Below are positions 17,136 through 25,857 of a stretch of 64,000 bases of DNA, one piece after another. The stretch spans positions 1,364,001 through 1,428,000 of the forward strand of contig NZ_CP031055.1 in NCBI RefSeq assembly GCF_003345295.1, given 5' to 3'. Position 1 is the stretch's first letter. Every line of letters begins with the position of its first letter. A program made the position numbers and the translations under genes. Source of the DNA: Vibrio splendidus. Its GTDB lineage: Bacteria > Pseudomonadota > Gammaproteobacteria > Enterobacterales > Vibrionaceae. Under the pieces are notes generated by a model. It saw only the letters and a program-made list of their open reading frames with translations. It was not told the origin of the DNA and ran no database searches.

Positions 17136-17492
17136 ATGTTGTTTTCTAGTCTGTCTAAATCATTGGTTCATGGCTCCGAGTTATGTTCTGAGCTACTCAA
17201 TTTCTTAACCGAGCATAAGAGTGACTTTGAAGAAAAGTTAATCCCAGATCTGTCATACATCGATGATATGGCACATGTGGTGAACGGCATTAAAATCAAA
17301 GACGTTCTACACATCAATTCGAATCAATACCGACTTCAATATTCGTTTGATTGGGAGCTATTTCTCGGCTGTTCAGATAGAAACGAAACCGGTGTAGAGA
17401 ATGGAAGTGTGCTATTCACTCTTGAGGACAATAATGTTCTTAATATCAACTTCCCAAACTACGGTTCTCGAGATACTAGCGATGAGCTTTAG
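17136..17492 (+). CDS. Hypothetical protein
   Basis: 118 residues from the ATG at 17136, which has TGGAG upstream; the longer frame needs a TTG start at 17073 inside a cassette-junction-like sequence. No motif recognised. Predicted N-terminal helices (residues 1-35) are followed by a beta-rich acidic half with WELFLGC and VLFTLEDNNVLNINFPNYG. No signal peptide or membrane segment. Confidence 0.55.
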   Translation: MLFSSLSKSLVHGSELCSELLNFLTEHKSDFEEKLIPDLSYIDDMAHVVNGIKIKDVLHINSNQYRLQYSFDWELFLGCSDRNETGVENGSVLFTLEDNNVLNINFPNYGSRDTSDEL

Positions 17493-17528
17493 TCGGTTTT
17501 TCGTGCGTGTTGTATAGAAGGAACAACA

Positions 17529-17999
17529 ATGATAGCTATCGAAAAGCTTGAAGAATCACATATGGCGTTAGTTCAGGCCATCCAACTCGCCGATGAACAG
17601 GTTAAGTTCGCTGGCACAGCTGCGGAGTTTTTATTAGACGGCAGTGCAACGACGCACTTGCACGTGATTAAGTCTGATAACGAAGTTGTTGGTTTCTTTA
17701 AGCTTGATATCGCTTACGCAGATTCTTATGAGTTTTGCCCTGAAGGAAGCATTGGGTTAAGAGCTTTTGTGCTTGATAAAAATCAGCAAGGTAAAGGTTT
17801 AGGAACAGGCACGGTGAAGGCATTGTTTCCGTATTTACAAGCGAATTACTCAGCGTATGAGTCGATTTATTTAACCGTGAATTGCAAAAATCCCGCAGCA
17901 TTTAACTGTTATCAGAAAGGTGGCTTCGAAGATACCAATGAACAGTATTTAGGTGGCGCAGCAGGCCCGCAATTTATCATGCGCGGTCGAATCGCTTAG
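17529..17999 (+). CDS. GNAT N-acetyltransferase
   Basis: 156 residues with IGLRAFVLDKNQQGKGLGTGTVKALFPYL (strand 4 and acetyl-CoA loop) and NCKNPAAFNCYQKGGFED. AAGGAACAACA lies before the ATG. Single plus-strand unit, acceptor unknown. Confidence 0.85.
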   Translation: MIAIEKLEESHMALVQAIQLADEQVKFAGTAAEFLLDGSATTHLHVIKSDNEVVGFFKLDIAYADSYEFCPEGSIGLRAFVLDKNQQGKGLGTGTVKALFPYLQANYSAYESIYLTVNCKNPAAFNCYQKGGFEDTNEQYLGGAAGPQFIMRGRIA

Positions 18000-18079
18000 T
18001 TCTGATTAACTGTTGATGAGAAATACCTGCACAGCTGTCTGCAGATTAAGAGTCTTAAAAAATACGAAAAGGAAATTTG

Positions 18080-18424
18080 ATGAAAGTTCAATACCTTGAA
18101 GTGGTTACTCCAGGAGTCGATGTTGTTTGTGCAACATACGCTCAGCTCTATAACGTGAAATTCAGTGGTGCTGATGTGAACCTTGGTGGGGCGCGCACTG
18201 CAAAGCTATCTAATGGTGGGGTAATAGGTATTCGAGCACCGCTTAGTGAAACTGAAGAACCAACTGTTCGACATTACACGCTGGTTGAGGATATTCAGTC
18301 TGCAGTAAATGCAGCCGAGAAACTAGGCGCCGAAATCGCAGTACCGCCAGTAGAGTTACCACGTCACGGCATGTGTGCAATTGTTATTCAAGGTGGCGTC
18401 GAGCTCGGATTCTGGGAATTATAG
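18080..18424 (+). CDS. VOC family protein
   Basis: 114 residues with a divergent vicinal oxygen chelate fold: MKVQYLEVVTPGVDVVCATYAQLYNVKFSGADVNLGGARTAKL, then VEDIQSAVNAAEKLGAEI and GVELGFWEL. The ATG at 18080 follows AAGGAAATTTG; a TTG directly before it is not needed. Substrate unknown. Confidence 0.75.
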   Translation: MKVQYLEVVTPGVDVVCATYAQLYNVKFSGADVNLGGARTAKLSNGGVIGIRAPLSETEEPTVRHYTLVEDIQSAVNAAEKLGAEIAVPPVELPRHGMCAIVIQGGVELGFWEL

Positions 18425-18543
18425 GTGATACATAGCCTTTAGATTGTGAAGGACGAGATACTGCGATTTATGATACGACACCTAGTGTCTTTGCCGGCTT
18501 CATGGCATCATTCCACGCAGCTAAAACCCCAACAAGGTATGTT

Positions 18544-18960
18544 ATGAAACAGAATATTGTCCACATTGCACTCGTGGTAAAAGACTACGATGAAGCGCTT
18601 GATTTCTATGTAAACAAGCTTAAGTTTGATCTCATCGAAGACACGTATCTACCAGAAGAAGATAAGCGCTGGGTTGTTGTTGCTCCACCAAATTCAACCG
18701 GTGTGAGCCTGTTACTTGCTAGAGCTTCCAAGCCAGAGCAACTTGATTTCATCGGCAACCAAGCTGGTGGACGTGTATTCCTATTCTTAAACACCGATGA
18801 CTTCTGGCGTGATTACGAACGCATGACATCTTTGGGTATTAACTTTGTCCGAGAGCCAAAAGAGCAAGGCTACGGTACCGTTGCTGTGTTTGAAGATCTT
18901 TACGGTAACTTGTGGGATCTGCTTCAGTTAAACCCTGAACACCCTATGGCTAATAGGTAG
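18544..18960 (+). CDS. Glyoxalase-like VOC protein
   Basis: 138 residues: IVHIALVVKDYDEALDFYVNKLKFDLIEDT, GGRVFLFLNTDDFWRDYERMTSLGINFVREPKEQGYGTVAVFEDLYGNLWDLLQL. This resembles the fosfomycin-like/YaeR-like extradiol group with metal ligands His (about 7) and Glu (FED). The ATG at 18544 follows AAGG and matches the family start; the upstream extension is rejected. Activity unknown. Confidence 0.85.
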   Translation: MKQNIVHIALVVKDYDEALDFYVNKLKFDLIEDTYLPEEDKRWVVVAPPNSTGVSLLLARASKPEQLDFIGNQAGGRVFLFLNTDDFWRDYERMTSLGINFVREPKEQGYGTVAVFEDLYGNLWDLLQLNPEHPMANR

Positions 18961-19012
18961 AATAGCTTAGTCAACAACCCTAATTCTAGTCATACGGATT
19001 GACAGGAGCGAC

Positions 19013-19426
19013 ATGGAAGTCACAAAGTATCATCCCAAGTATTTAACCGCTTTACAGGCAATCTATTTAGAATCGAGACAGAAAACCTTTCATTGGGCTG
19101 ATACTAACGGTTTTAAGTTATCCGATTTCGACTTAGATACAGAAGGTGAGCAAATATGGGTCGCTGTTTCTGGCAATAAGGTTTTAGGTTTTGCCTCTAT
19201 TTGGATACCTGAAAGCTTCATCCATCACCTCTATGTTTGCCCGCGAACGCTACGTTCTGGGGCTGGTTCTGCTTTACTCAATACCAGCAAACAACATTAC
19301 TCTGGTCTGACATTGAAGTGTTTGACTGCCAATGAAAATGCGATTGGCTTTTATCAGTCGCAAGGCTTTGTTATCTCGTCCACAGAGGGAGAGGGATTAG
19401 AGCGTTATCACTTAATGACTTACTAA
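19013..19426 (+). CDS. GNAT N-acetyltransferase
   Basis: 137 residues. Strand 4 HHLYVCPRTLRSGAGSALL contains the acetyl-CoA loop in a variant form, with TANENAIGFYQSQGF at the C-terminus. CAGGAG precedes the ATG. Its stop codon TAA is embedded in the first unit of a 15-bp tandem repeat. Acceptor unknown. Confidence 0.82.
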   Translation: MEVTKYHPKYLTALQAIYLESRQKTFHWADTNGFKLSDFDLDTEGEQIWVAVSGNKVLGFASIWIPESFIHHLYVCPRTLRSGAGSALLNTSKQHYSGLTLKCLTANENAIGFYQSQGFVISSTEGEGLERYHLMTY

Positions 19427-19485
19427 GCTTGGTAATAATAAGCTTAGTAATAACAAGCCCTGCAATTACAACAAGGGTAATCAAG
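19425..19485. repeat. 15-bp degenerate tandem repeat
   Basis: Units AAGCTTGGTAATAAT (19425), AAGCTTAGTAATAAC (19440), AAGCCCTGCAATTAC (19455) and a poorer AACAAGGGTAATCAAG (19470). The array starts within the stop codon of the GNAT gene. Confidence 0.7.
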
Positions 19486-19506
19486 TCGGGAGTTTAAACA
19501 GAGAAT

Positions 19507-19914
19507 ATGGAAATAAAACAGCTTTCAGCGATTGAGGTACTTCCGGTTAGGCATCAAGTGCTTTGGCCTGATAAACCGATGTCGTTTTGCATGGTGCCAG
19601 ATGACGAACAAGCAACGCATTACGGCGCGTTTGTTGGTGAGCTGCTGGTATGTGTCGCATCTATCTATATTCAAGACAATGAAGCTAGGTTGAGAAAGTT
19701 TGCTACGCTGCCTGAATTCCAAGGGCAGGGAATCGGTTCCAACGTGATTGAGCATGCGATCTCTAACCTCAAAGATTTAAACATCCAATACTTTTGGTGC
19801 GATGCACGTACAACGGCTTTAGGTTTTTATCAAAAGTTTGGGATGGCTGTAGAAGGCTCTGAATTTGAAAAATCGGGTGTCGCGTATTACAAAATGTCGG
19901 TTGATTGGGAGTAA
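19507..19914 (+). CDS. GNAT N-acetyltransferase
   Basis: 135 residues resembling the ElaA/YjcF-like GNATs: VLPVRHQVLWPDKPMSFC, RKFATLPEFQGQGIGSNVIEHAI (acetyl-CoA loop) and FWCDARTTALGFYQKFGM. The ribosome site is weak. Acceptor unknown. Confidence 0.85.
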   Translation: MEIKQLSAIEVLPVRHQVLWPDKPMSFCMVPDDEQATHYGAFVGELLVCVASIYIQDNEARLRKFATLPEFQGQGIGSNVIEHAISNLKDLNIQYFWCDARTTALGFYQKFGMAVEGSEFEKSGVAYYKMSVDWE

Positions 19915-19981
19915 CGGTTCTCTGTAGCTCTGTTAACCCTCCGTATCGCCAAATCATCAACTTAAGTTAAGGAAGCTCATC

Positions 19982-20563
19982 GTGGAAGAAATAAAAGGCA
20001 TTCTGCAATTCATGGTCGAAATTGAAAAATTAAAGGATGTTCATCGACAAACAAAGCCAGTTGGATTGGCTCGATATGAAAACTCCGCTGAGCACAGTTG
20101 GCATGTCTGTTTGAGCGCGCTCATGTTGAAAGGCTATGCCAATGAAGAAATCGATATTACGCGAGTGATGAAGATGTTGCTGATTCATGACCTTGGGGAA
20201 ATCGATGCCGGAGACACCATCATTTATGCCAGTGAAACCGAAGAAAACAAGCTCAAAGAGAGAAACTGCGTCGAGCGCTTGCTGAAATCATTGCCGAGCC
20301 ATTTAAGCACTGAGTACTTGGATCTATGGCTTGAGTTCGAAGCGGGTGAGTCACCGGAAGCCAGATTTGGTAAGGCGATCGATAGAGTGCCACCTTTGCT
20401 TCATAACATCCATGGAGGCGGTCACAGCTGGAAGAAGCACAACATATCTAAAGATAAAGTACTGACCTTTAATGGCGAGCGTATTTCTAAAGGCAGTCGT
20501 GCTCTATGGAAAGAGCTAGAAGTGCAACTTGAAGGGGCTGCGGACAAAGGGCTATTAAAGTAA
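19982..20563 (+). CDS. HD-domain phosphohydrolase (YfbR/HDDC2-like)
   Basis: 193 residues, GTG start after AAGGAAG. Metal-binding HD residues: His in SAEHSWHV, the HD pair in LLIHDLGEIDAGD, and the distal Asp in FGKAIDRV. Length and motifs match the HD proteins acting as 5'-deoxynucleotidases on deoxynucleoside monophosphates. Cytoplasmic, stand-alone; in the context of neighbouring Nudix proteins it could take part in nucleotide-pool sanitation (inference). Confidence 0.85.
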   Translation: MEEIKGILQFMVEIEKLKDVHRQTKPVGLARYENSAEHSWHVCLSALMLKGYANEEIDITRVMKMLLIHDLGEIDAGDTIIYASETEENKLKERNCVERLLKSLPSHLSTEYLDLWLEFEAGESPEARFGKAIDRVPPLLHNIHGGGHSWKKHNISKDKVLTFNGERISKGSRALWKELEVQLEGAADKGLLK

Positions 20564-20685
20564 AAATTAACTATCTTGCCAAGGAATGACAAAGAAGTTT
20601 CAACCTAACAACGTTTAAATTAAACTCGAGAATTCATAGTGTTACTTCAGCGTAGCAAGCCCATTGTTAAAGGAATAAGAACCAC

Positions 20686-21072
20686 ATGAAAACCACTGCT
20701 TTAGCTTTATTGTTGCTTAGTGTTTCTGGTAGTGCATTTGCAACCAATATTGAAGCGATCGATTACCAAGTGTCGGTCACTATCGAGGATTCTGAATCAA
20801 AACTCAACTTCCCAACCTTTAAGTTCGACTCTTTCGGACAGGAAGTCTCATCTCAAATTGAAGAATGCATTTATTCGGGTGTTCTTTCTAAGCATGAAGC
20901 TAACGCTATTCTATTAGAGGCCAAAATGTCATGCGATTATGAAAATGGTGAGTCTAGTCGTGAGATGCCTGTTTTTATTCTTGATAAAGAGGGTGGAGAA
21001 GCAAGTATCGGGCTTGGAGAAGATGAAGCAAACCTGTGGAAATACACGGTTCTAATTAAAGCGCTTAACTAA
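20686..21072 (+). CDS. Secreted protein of unknown function
   Basis: 128 residues with a clear signal peptide (MKTTALALLLLSVSGSAFA, cleavage after AFA). The mature part is a beta-rich, acidic domain with two Cys (ECIYSG and MSCDYENG, about residues 62 and 86) that could form a disulfide. AAAGGAATAAG precedes the ATG. No family recognised. Confidence 0.7.
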   Translation: MKTTALALLLLSVSGSAFATNIEAIDYQVSVTIEDSESKLNFPTFKFDSFGQEVSSQIEECIYSGVLSKHEANAILLEAKMSCDYENGESSREMPVFILDKEGGEASIGLGEDEANLWKYTVLIKALN

Positions 21073-21271
21073 ATTTCAAACGATACACGGTTACTCTTTT
21101 TGTTCTGCTATTGAACACCGCAATGCCAATTAAAGTAGATGCATGACACATGGTATTATCTTGTGTCTCATTTCTTTCTAATAAAACTCTAATGGACAAC
21201 AATAAGTTCGAGAACCGAGTGATAAGTTGTTAGTATGCATAAACTTTATAAATATTAGTTGGTTTATATAA

Positions 21272-21529
21272 ATGCTTGATAATAAGTATATTAAACACCC
21301 TTATCACTGTGAACAGTGCAACGCACTGACCCCACACCTTGCAGTTAACTCTTCCGATGCTGAATCTAAAGCGGACGCTGAATCTGAAAAAAAACAATGG
21401 AAGTTAGGCGTGTTGATGGAGTACCTGATGACGTTATTGTTTAAAGGTGACAATAACGTTCCCGGTTTTTATGTCGACAGTGATTATGAATACCAATGTG
21501 AAAAGTGTGGGACTAAGTCGTGGCATTAA
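21272..21529 (+). CDS. Small double-CxxC zinc-ribbon protein
   Basis: 85 residues with CEQCNALTPH at the N-terminus and CEKCGTKSWH at the very end, separated by a charged segment and a hydrophobic stretch (LGVLMEYLMTLLF). Same architecture as 24199 and 30067: N-terminal CxxC, hydrophobic linker, C-terminal CxxCG. Function unknown. No strong ribosome site. Confidence 0.65.
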   Translation: MLDNKYIKHPYHCEQCNALTPHLAVNSSDAESKADAESEKKQWKLGVLMEYLMTLLFKGDNNVPGFYVDSDYEYQCEKCGTKSWH

Positions 21530-21669
21530 TTGGGTATGAAAATTTGATTCAACCCTAATTTTCGAGCGCTAATCCCCAAAATCAATTAGCTTAAAGAACT
21601 AGTTAGCTTTAATAATTAATGAGTTTCAATCAGGCGTATTATTCTTACTTTGTTATGGAGGACAAACGA

Positions 21670-22674
21670 GTGATATACCCAAAAACTTTAAATATCGGTG
21701 ACAAAATCGGATTTTTCTCACCGTCATCGCCTGCAACTGTCTTTGCTCCTAAACGGTTTGCTCGTTCTAAACGCTATTTGGAAGAGCAGGGCTTCATTCT
21801 GGTTGAAGGTTCGTTAACTGGAGAGTCAGAAGGGTATCGTTCTGGTTCCATTCAAGCACGAGCCGAAGAACTCAACCAGCTCATTCGAGACCCAGACGTG
21901 CGCTGCATTATGTCGACCATTGGTGGTAACAACAGCAACTCACTGTTGCCATACATCGATTATGATGCCCTTAGAAACGACCCTAAGATCATCGTCGGCT
22001 ATTCAGATGCCACCGCATTACTGTTAGGCATCTACGCCAAAACTGGATTGGTGACTTTCTATGGTCCAGCACTCGTCGCGTCATTTGGTGAGTTCCCGCC
22101 GTTAGTCGACGAAACCTTCCAATCATTTACTGACATCTTATGTTCGGATTCAAGCCAACATCAGTACACGATGCCTGAGAGTTGGACGGACATCAAACAC
22201 GACTGGGAAACTCAAGATTCGGCAAAGCCAGTTTACAATAACGAATGGCACTTCATGGGAATAGGTCAAGTAAGCGGTCGCGTGATTGGTGGCAATCTGA
22301 GTACCATGGCGGGGATTTGGGGCAGTGAATACATGCCAGAAATTCAGCCTGGCGATATTCTCCTTATTGAAGATTCACTAAAAGGCATTGAAGCGGTAGA
22401 GCGTTCATTCGCACACTTATTGGCTTGCGGAGTATTCGATAAAGTAGGCGCTATTGTACTCGGCAAACATGAGCTCTTTGATGACAAAGGGACAGGGCGA
22501 ACACCCCTCGATGTACTTCTTGAAGTGTTGAACGGTAAAAATGTCCCGATCCTGTATGGCTTCGACAGTTGCCACACCCATCCTATGCTAGTCACGCCAC
22601 TAGGTGTGCAAGGCACTATTGATTTTGATGACCAGACATTCAAGCTTCAAAGCCAATGGTTAGCGTCGAGTTAG
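21670..22674 (+). CDS. S66 family LD-carboxypeptidase / MccF-like peptidase
   Basis: 334 residues; GTG start at 21670 is chosen because GGAGG lies 8 bp upstream and the family begins near YPKxLxxGDKIGFFSPSSP. Serine peptidase of family S66: nucleophile Ser in VGYSDATALLLGIY, Glu in LLIEDSLKG, His in CHTHPMLVTPLG. The family includes murein LD-carboxypeptidase and MccF, which cleaves microcin C; the long insertion (PESWTDIKHDWE) and N-terminus favour the MccF-like branch. May give self-protection against peptide-nucleotide antibiotics (inference). Confidence 0.85.
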   Translation: MIYPKTLNIGDKIGFFSPSSPATVFAPKRFARSKRYLEEQGFILVEGSLTGESEGYRSGSIQARAEELNQLIRDPDVRCIMSTIGGNNSNSLLPYIDYDALRNDPKIIVGYSDATALLLGIYAKTGLVTFYGPALVASFGEFPPLVDETFQSFTDILCSDSSQHQYTMPESWTDIKHDWETQDSAKPVYNNEWHFMGIGQVSGRVIGGNLSTMAGIWGSEYMPEIQPGDILLIEDSLKGIEAVERSFAHLLACGVFDKVGAIVLGKHELFDDKGTGRTPLDVLLEVLNGKNVPILYGFDSCHTHPMLVTPLGVQGTIDFDDQTFKLQSQWLASS

Positions 22675-22825
22675 CCTAAACTGATGATAATAAGACGCAT
22701 TAGAAAAGTGATCCTCTCTGCAAACTGAGAATGGAAACGCGTCTATACTGACATGGGTTACGTCGCTGATTTTGGAAGTGGCGCTATGAATGTAAGTTTG
22801 ATTAGGTTAAATCTCAGAGGTGACG

Positions 22826-23284
22826 ATGAAAAAATTACTACCACTATGCGCCATTTTACTCTCGGCATCATTTTCAGCTGCGGCTTCTGATGGTTTGATT
22901 AAATACCAAAGTAATTACTCAGTGAAAGAGACTGCTGACCGCTTTGAAGAAATCGCCAAAAGCAAAGGTTTGACCTTGTTTGCGAGAATCGACCATCAGA
23001 AAAATGCGAGTAAGGTCGATCTTGAATTGAGACCAACGGAAGTCATCATCTTTGGTAACCCAAAAGTAGGGACACCATTAATGCAATGCGCTCAAGATGT
23101 CGCGATAGACTTACCGCAGAAGGTGTTAGTCACTGAGGATTCTAATAAAGAAGTATGGCTATCTTACAACGATCCTAATTACTTGGTAGAGCGTCACGCA
23201 ATCAATGGCTGTGACGAAGTGGTTAAGAAGATATCGGGTGTACTAAGCAAGCTTTCAGAAGCGACAGTGGCGAAAGCTGAATAA
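22826..23284 (+). CDS. Secreted DUF302 protein
   Basis: 152 residues with a signal peptide (MKKLLPLCAILLSASFSAAA) and a DUF302 domain: YQSNYSVKETADRFEEIAKSKGLTLFARIDHQKNA, VIIFGNPKVGTPLMQ, LPQKVLVTEDSNKEVWLSYNDPNYLVERH. DUF302 proteins are widespread, often periplasmic, function unknown. The ATG at 22826 with AGAGG upstream is preferred over the GTG six bases earlier. Confidence 0.85.
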   Translation: MKKLLPLCAILLSASFSAAASDGLIKYQSNYSVKETADRFEEIAKSKGLTLFARIDHQKNASKVDLELRPTEVIIFGNPKVGTPLMQCAQDVAIDLPQKVLVTEDSNKEVWLSYNDPNYLVERHAINGCDEVVKKISGVLSKLSEATVAKAE

Positions 23285-23484
23285 CCGAGCCAATAAGCAC
23301 TCATTTAGACCATTAATGGGTGCGACTTGACGATGATATAGCTTCCCAATCAACGTTTGGCTGCATTGACAACTAAGCAACAATATATAAAAGTAGTGTT
23401 ATGAAACTGAATTTAGCGTCATCTAACCAACGAATTACCATCATTCCATAGGAATGGTGGGATTGTTGATGCGCTTTGTTTATC

Positions 23485-23511
23485 AAACCCACCCGTAAGG
23501 TGGGTTTTTTG
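23485..23511 (+). terminator. Rho-independent terminator
   Basis: AAACCCACC / GGTGGGTTT with a 5-base loop followed by TTT. Lies between the DUF302 gene and the P-loop kinase gene, and shows that the kinase frame opening at 23476 cannot be the true start. Confidence 0.85.
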
Positions 23512-23550
23512 TCGCTGTCTTATGGGTTTTATCTGAATAGAGGAAGTCAT

Positions 23551-24066
23551 ATGAAAAAGGTCTCGGTTTTTGGCAAGCCTGGGAGTGGAAAGTCCACAAT
23601 CAGCAAGGCGTTAGCTCTAGCTACAGGGATAGAGCTTCACCAGTTGGACTCTATTGTTTATAAGGCCAACGGAGAGTTTGTTGAACGTGAAGTATTCGAG
23701 CAAGCTCATGAGAGCATACTTAAGTCAGAACGCTGGATCATCGATGGTTTTGGCCCTCTAGGCTCGTTTAACACACGGTTAGATGTAGCTGATACCTTGG
23801 TTTATATCGACCTTCCTTATTCAACTAGCTACTGGTTTGTGACTAAGAGAATGCTCAAAGGTTTATTTGTTAAACCTGAAGGTTGGCCTGATGGAAGTTC
23901 AGTGATAAAAGGCACGATACAAAGTTATAAGACACTAAAGCTGTGCCCTAAATTTTGGAATGATGACTTTAGAGCGCAGTTAGAATTGCGCGCTAAAGAG
24001 AAAGAGGTTTACATCATCAGAAGCGTGACTGAATTGAATAACTTTGTCCGCCAACACGTCACTTAA
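23551..24066 (+). CDS. Adenylate kinase-like P-loop protein (topology modulation type)
   Basis: 171 residues beginning MKKVSVFGKPGSGKSTISKALA with Walker A GKPGSGKST, then LHQLDSIVYKANGE, WIIDGF, a Walker B-like LVYIDLPYS and lid-like RMLKGLFVKPEGWPDGSSV. Resembles the FlaR/topology modulation proteins, small kinases of unknown substrate. AGAGGAAG precedes the ATG. Confidence 0.8.
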   Translation: MKKVSVFGKPGSGKSTISKALALATGIELHQLDSIVYKANGEFVEREVFEQAHESILKSERWIIDGFGPLGSFNTRLDVADTLVYIDLPYSTSYWFVTKRMLKGLFVKPEGWPDGSSVIKGTIQSYKTLKLCPKFWNDDFRAQLELRAKEKEVYIIRSVTELNNFVRQHVT

Positions 24067-24198
24067 CAGGTGAGAGCTTACCTTTCTTTGAAACGCTTTA
24101 ATTTGCTCATAACTTCATGAAAATATTTAGATTTAATTCAACATGTGGCATATTTGCCATGTGTTGAATTTGTGCTTTAAGTTAAGGCTATAGATATT

Positions 24199-24423
24199 AT
24201 GTATGGAAGTGAGAAGACGAGAGCGTTCTGCTGTAACTGTAAGGAACTTACACTGCATAAGTACACTATGTTCAGTAACCAAGCCGAAAAAGCGCCACAA
24301 GATGTAAAGAAGCCAGGGTTGCTGGGAATGATTTTATCGTCATTAGCTTCAAGCGGCGGAACCGGTGATTATAAATGTATAAAGTGTGGAACCAATTTGC
24401 GAACACCAGACAATCTAGACTGA
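24199..24423 (+). CDS. Small double-CxxC zinc-ribbon protein
   Basis: 74 residues: CCNCKELTLHKYTMFSN, a hydrophobic GLLGMILSSLASSGG stretch and CIKCGTNL. Second member of the three-member set with 21272 and 30067. Followed by a bidirectional terminator. Function unknown. Confidence 0.65.
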   Translation: MYGSEKTRAFCCNCKELTLHKYTMFSNQAEKAPQDVKKPGLLGMILSSLASSGGTGDYKCIKCGTNLRTPDNLD

Positions 24424-24443
24424 GTTTGGCTTGGACAAATAAA

Positions 24444-24472
24444 AACGGGAAGACCTCAATGATCTTCCCGTT
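24444..24472. terminator. Bidirectional terminator
   Basis: Perfect 10-bp repeat AACGGGAAGA / TCTTCCCGTT with a 9-base loop, between the convergent zinc-ribbon and SEC-C genes. Confidence 0.75.
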
Positions 24473-24519
24473 AGGCATTACTTAACTCAGCGTGCTATTG
24501 GCAGTTTGAGTGAGAAGTC

Positions 24520-24852
24520 TTATGCACAACACTTCTTGTATTTCTTACCGCTACCGCAAGAACATGGGTCGTTACGGTTAGGTGTCTTTTCGAACGTCAT
24601 TGTTTTTGGCTTATTTAGCAACGTGTCGAACTCAAGCGTGTTTTCTTCTTTAGTTGCATCAACAGATACAGTAACAAAGATTGAATGCTCGGCCGCGATT
24701 GCTTCAACTTCTGCTTTACGAGCTTCAGTTTGAACCATTACCGCAACTGGTGACTCTTCAGTACCCACTTTAACATCGCGGTTTACATTGTAGCCAGCAA
24801 GAACGTGGTTCTGTCTTGTTTCGATACGGCCTTTGAAAAATAGTTTCGACAT
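24520..24852 (-). CDS. SEC-C motif protein (PBPRA1643 type)
   Basis: 110 residues ending in the zinc-binding SEC-C motif RNDPCSCGSGKKYKKCC, as at the C-terminus of SecA, with N-terminal MSKLFFKGRIETRQNHVLAGY typical of the PBPRA1643 family of marine gammaproteobacteria. Function unknown. One of only three minus-strand genes in the 10-31 kb block, so it may be resident core DNA between imported units. Confidence 0.85.
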   Translation of the reverse strand: MSKLFFKGRIETRQNHVLAGYNVNRDVKVGTEESPVAVMVQTEARKAEVEAIAAEHSIFVTVSVDATKEENTLEFDTLLNKPKTMTFEKTPNRNDPCSCGSGKKYKKCCA

Positions 24853-25105
24853 TGGGTACTCACAAAATTTGGGATGACGCTATTCCTATGCTAGGTAGCG
24901 TTATAGAGCGGGGGATTATACGCATATATTCCAATTGATAAAGCAGTGATGTGAGTAAAGATTGTTGGTTTTTGTTTGCCAGCAATTATTTGTTTTATAG
25001 CTTTGTTCTAATTAGACTAATTTTGAAACTCAAGACAATAAGATTTCCCTTAACAGGGCTTCAAGTGATAAATTAAAATCGTCAATTTAAACAACGAGAT
25101 ACCCC

Positions 25106-25822
25106 ATGAAGTTAGATGCCATTCTGTGGGATTACGATGGAACCTTAGTCAATTCAGTTCCGAAAAATATCGCAATCACCAAAGACATTATCTCTGTGGT
25201 CGCGCCACATTTGTCCGGTGATAATTTACCAAAATATTTGTTGAGTGAGGCGCTTTATCACGAAGCCAACCACGGCGCAAAAAACTGGCAAGCCTTGTAT
25301 GTCGACTACTACGGCCTATCGCATGATGAAATGTTGATCGCCGGTGGAATGTGGGCAGAGCATCAAGAGAAAAATCAAACTGCTGTCACCTTGTTTGACG
25401 GGATGAACACTGTGGTAAGTCAGTTTGCTCATCTTCCTCATGGGATTTGTTCTCAAAACTCTCAATTGAATATTCGTGGTGTACTCGACAGTTATGGCAT
25501 TGGCGATTTCTTTAAATCGGTCGTGGGTTATGACGATGTCTCGAACGGCCACCAAAAGCCACACCCGTTTGGTGGCGTGAAATGTGTTGAGAACATATTT
25601 GGCGCCGATCAGTCTAACGAGCTTTGTTTGATGTACATCGGTGACCATGAAGCGGACACACAGTTTGCTCGCAATATTGAAGCAGCATTGGGTAAGAACG
25701 CAAAAGTGATTGCCGTGGCCGCCGGCTATAGCCGATCTGAGCCTGAAAACTGGCAAACCAAGCCCGATTATATTGCCAACCATGTCGATGATCTTTTAAC
25801 GATCATCGGCAAGTACGTATAA
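25106..25822 (+). CDS. HAD family hydrolase (phosphoglycolate phosphatase-like)
   Basis: 238 residues with motif I ILWDYDGTLVNS, motif II GICSQNSQ, the Lys in NGHQKPHPFGG and motif IV MYIGDHEADTQFA. Cap domain between residues 15 and 90 of the beta-phosphoglucomutase/Gph type. Substrate unknown. The NTF2-like gene starts 35 bp downstream and may be co-transcribed. Confidence 0.85.
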   Translation: MKLDAILWDYDGTLVNSVPKNIAITKDIISVVAPHLSGDNLPKYLLSEALYHEANHGAKNWQALYVDYYGLSHDEMLIAGGMWAEHQEKNQTAVTLFDGMNTVVSQFAHLPHGICSQNSQLNIRGVLDSYGIGDFFKSVVGYDDVSNGHQKPHPFGGVKCVENIFGADQSNELCLMYIGDHEADTQFARNIEAALGKNAKVIAVAAGYSRSEPENWQTKPDYIANHVDDLLTIIGKYV

Positions 25823-25857
25823 AAATCACTACACCTGAATGAATTTAAGGAAGAATA

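Noticed and set aside
23407..23470. A small RNA or attachment site around the CATTCCATAGGAATGG dyad
   Set aside because: The dyad is short and next to a terminator; nothing else supports an RNA gene.
25316..25783. 155-codon minus-strand frame
   Set aside because: Antisense to the HAD gene with four intact motifs; no independent support.
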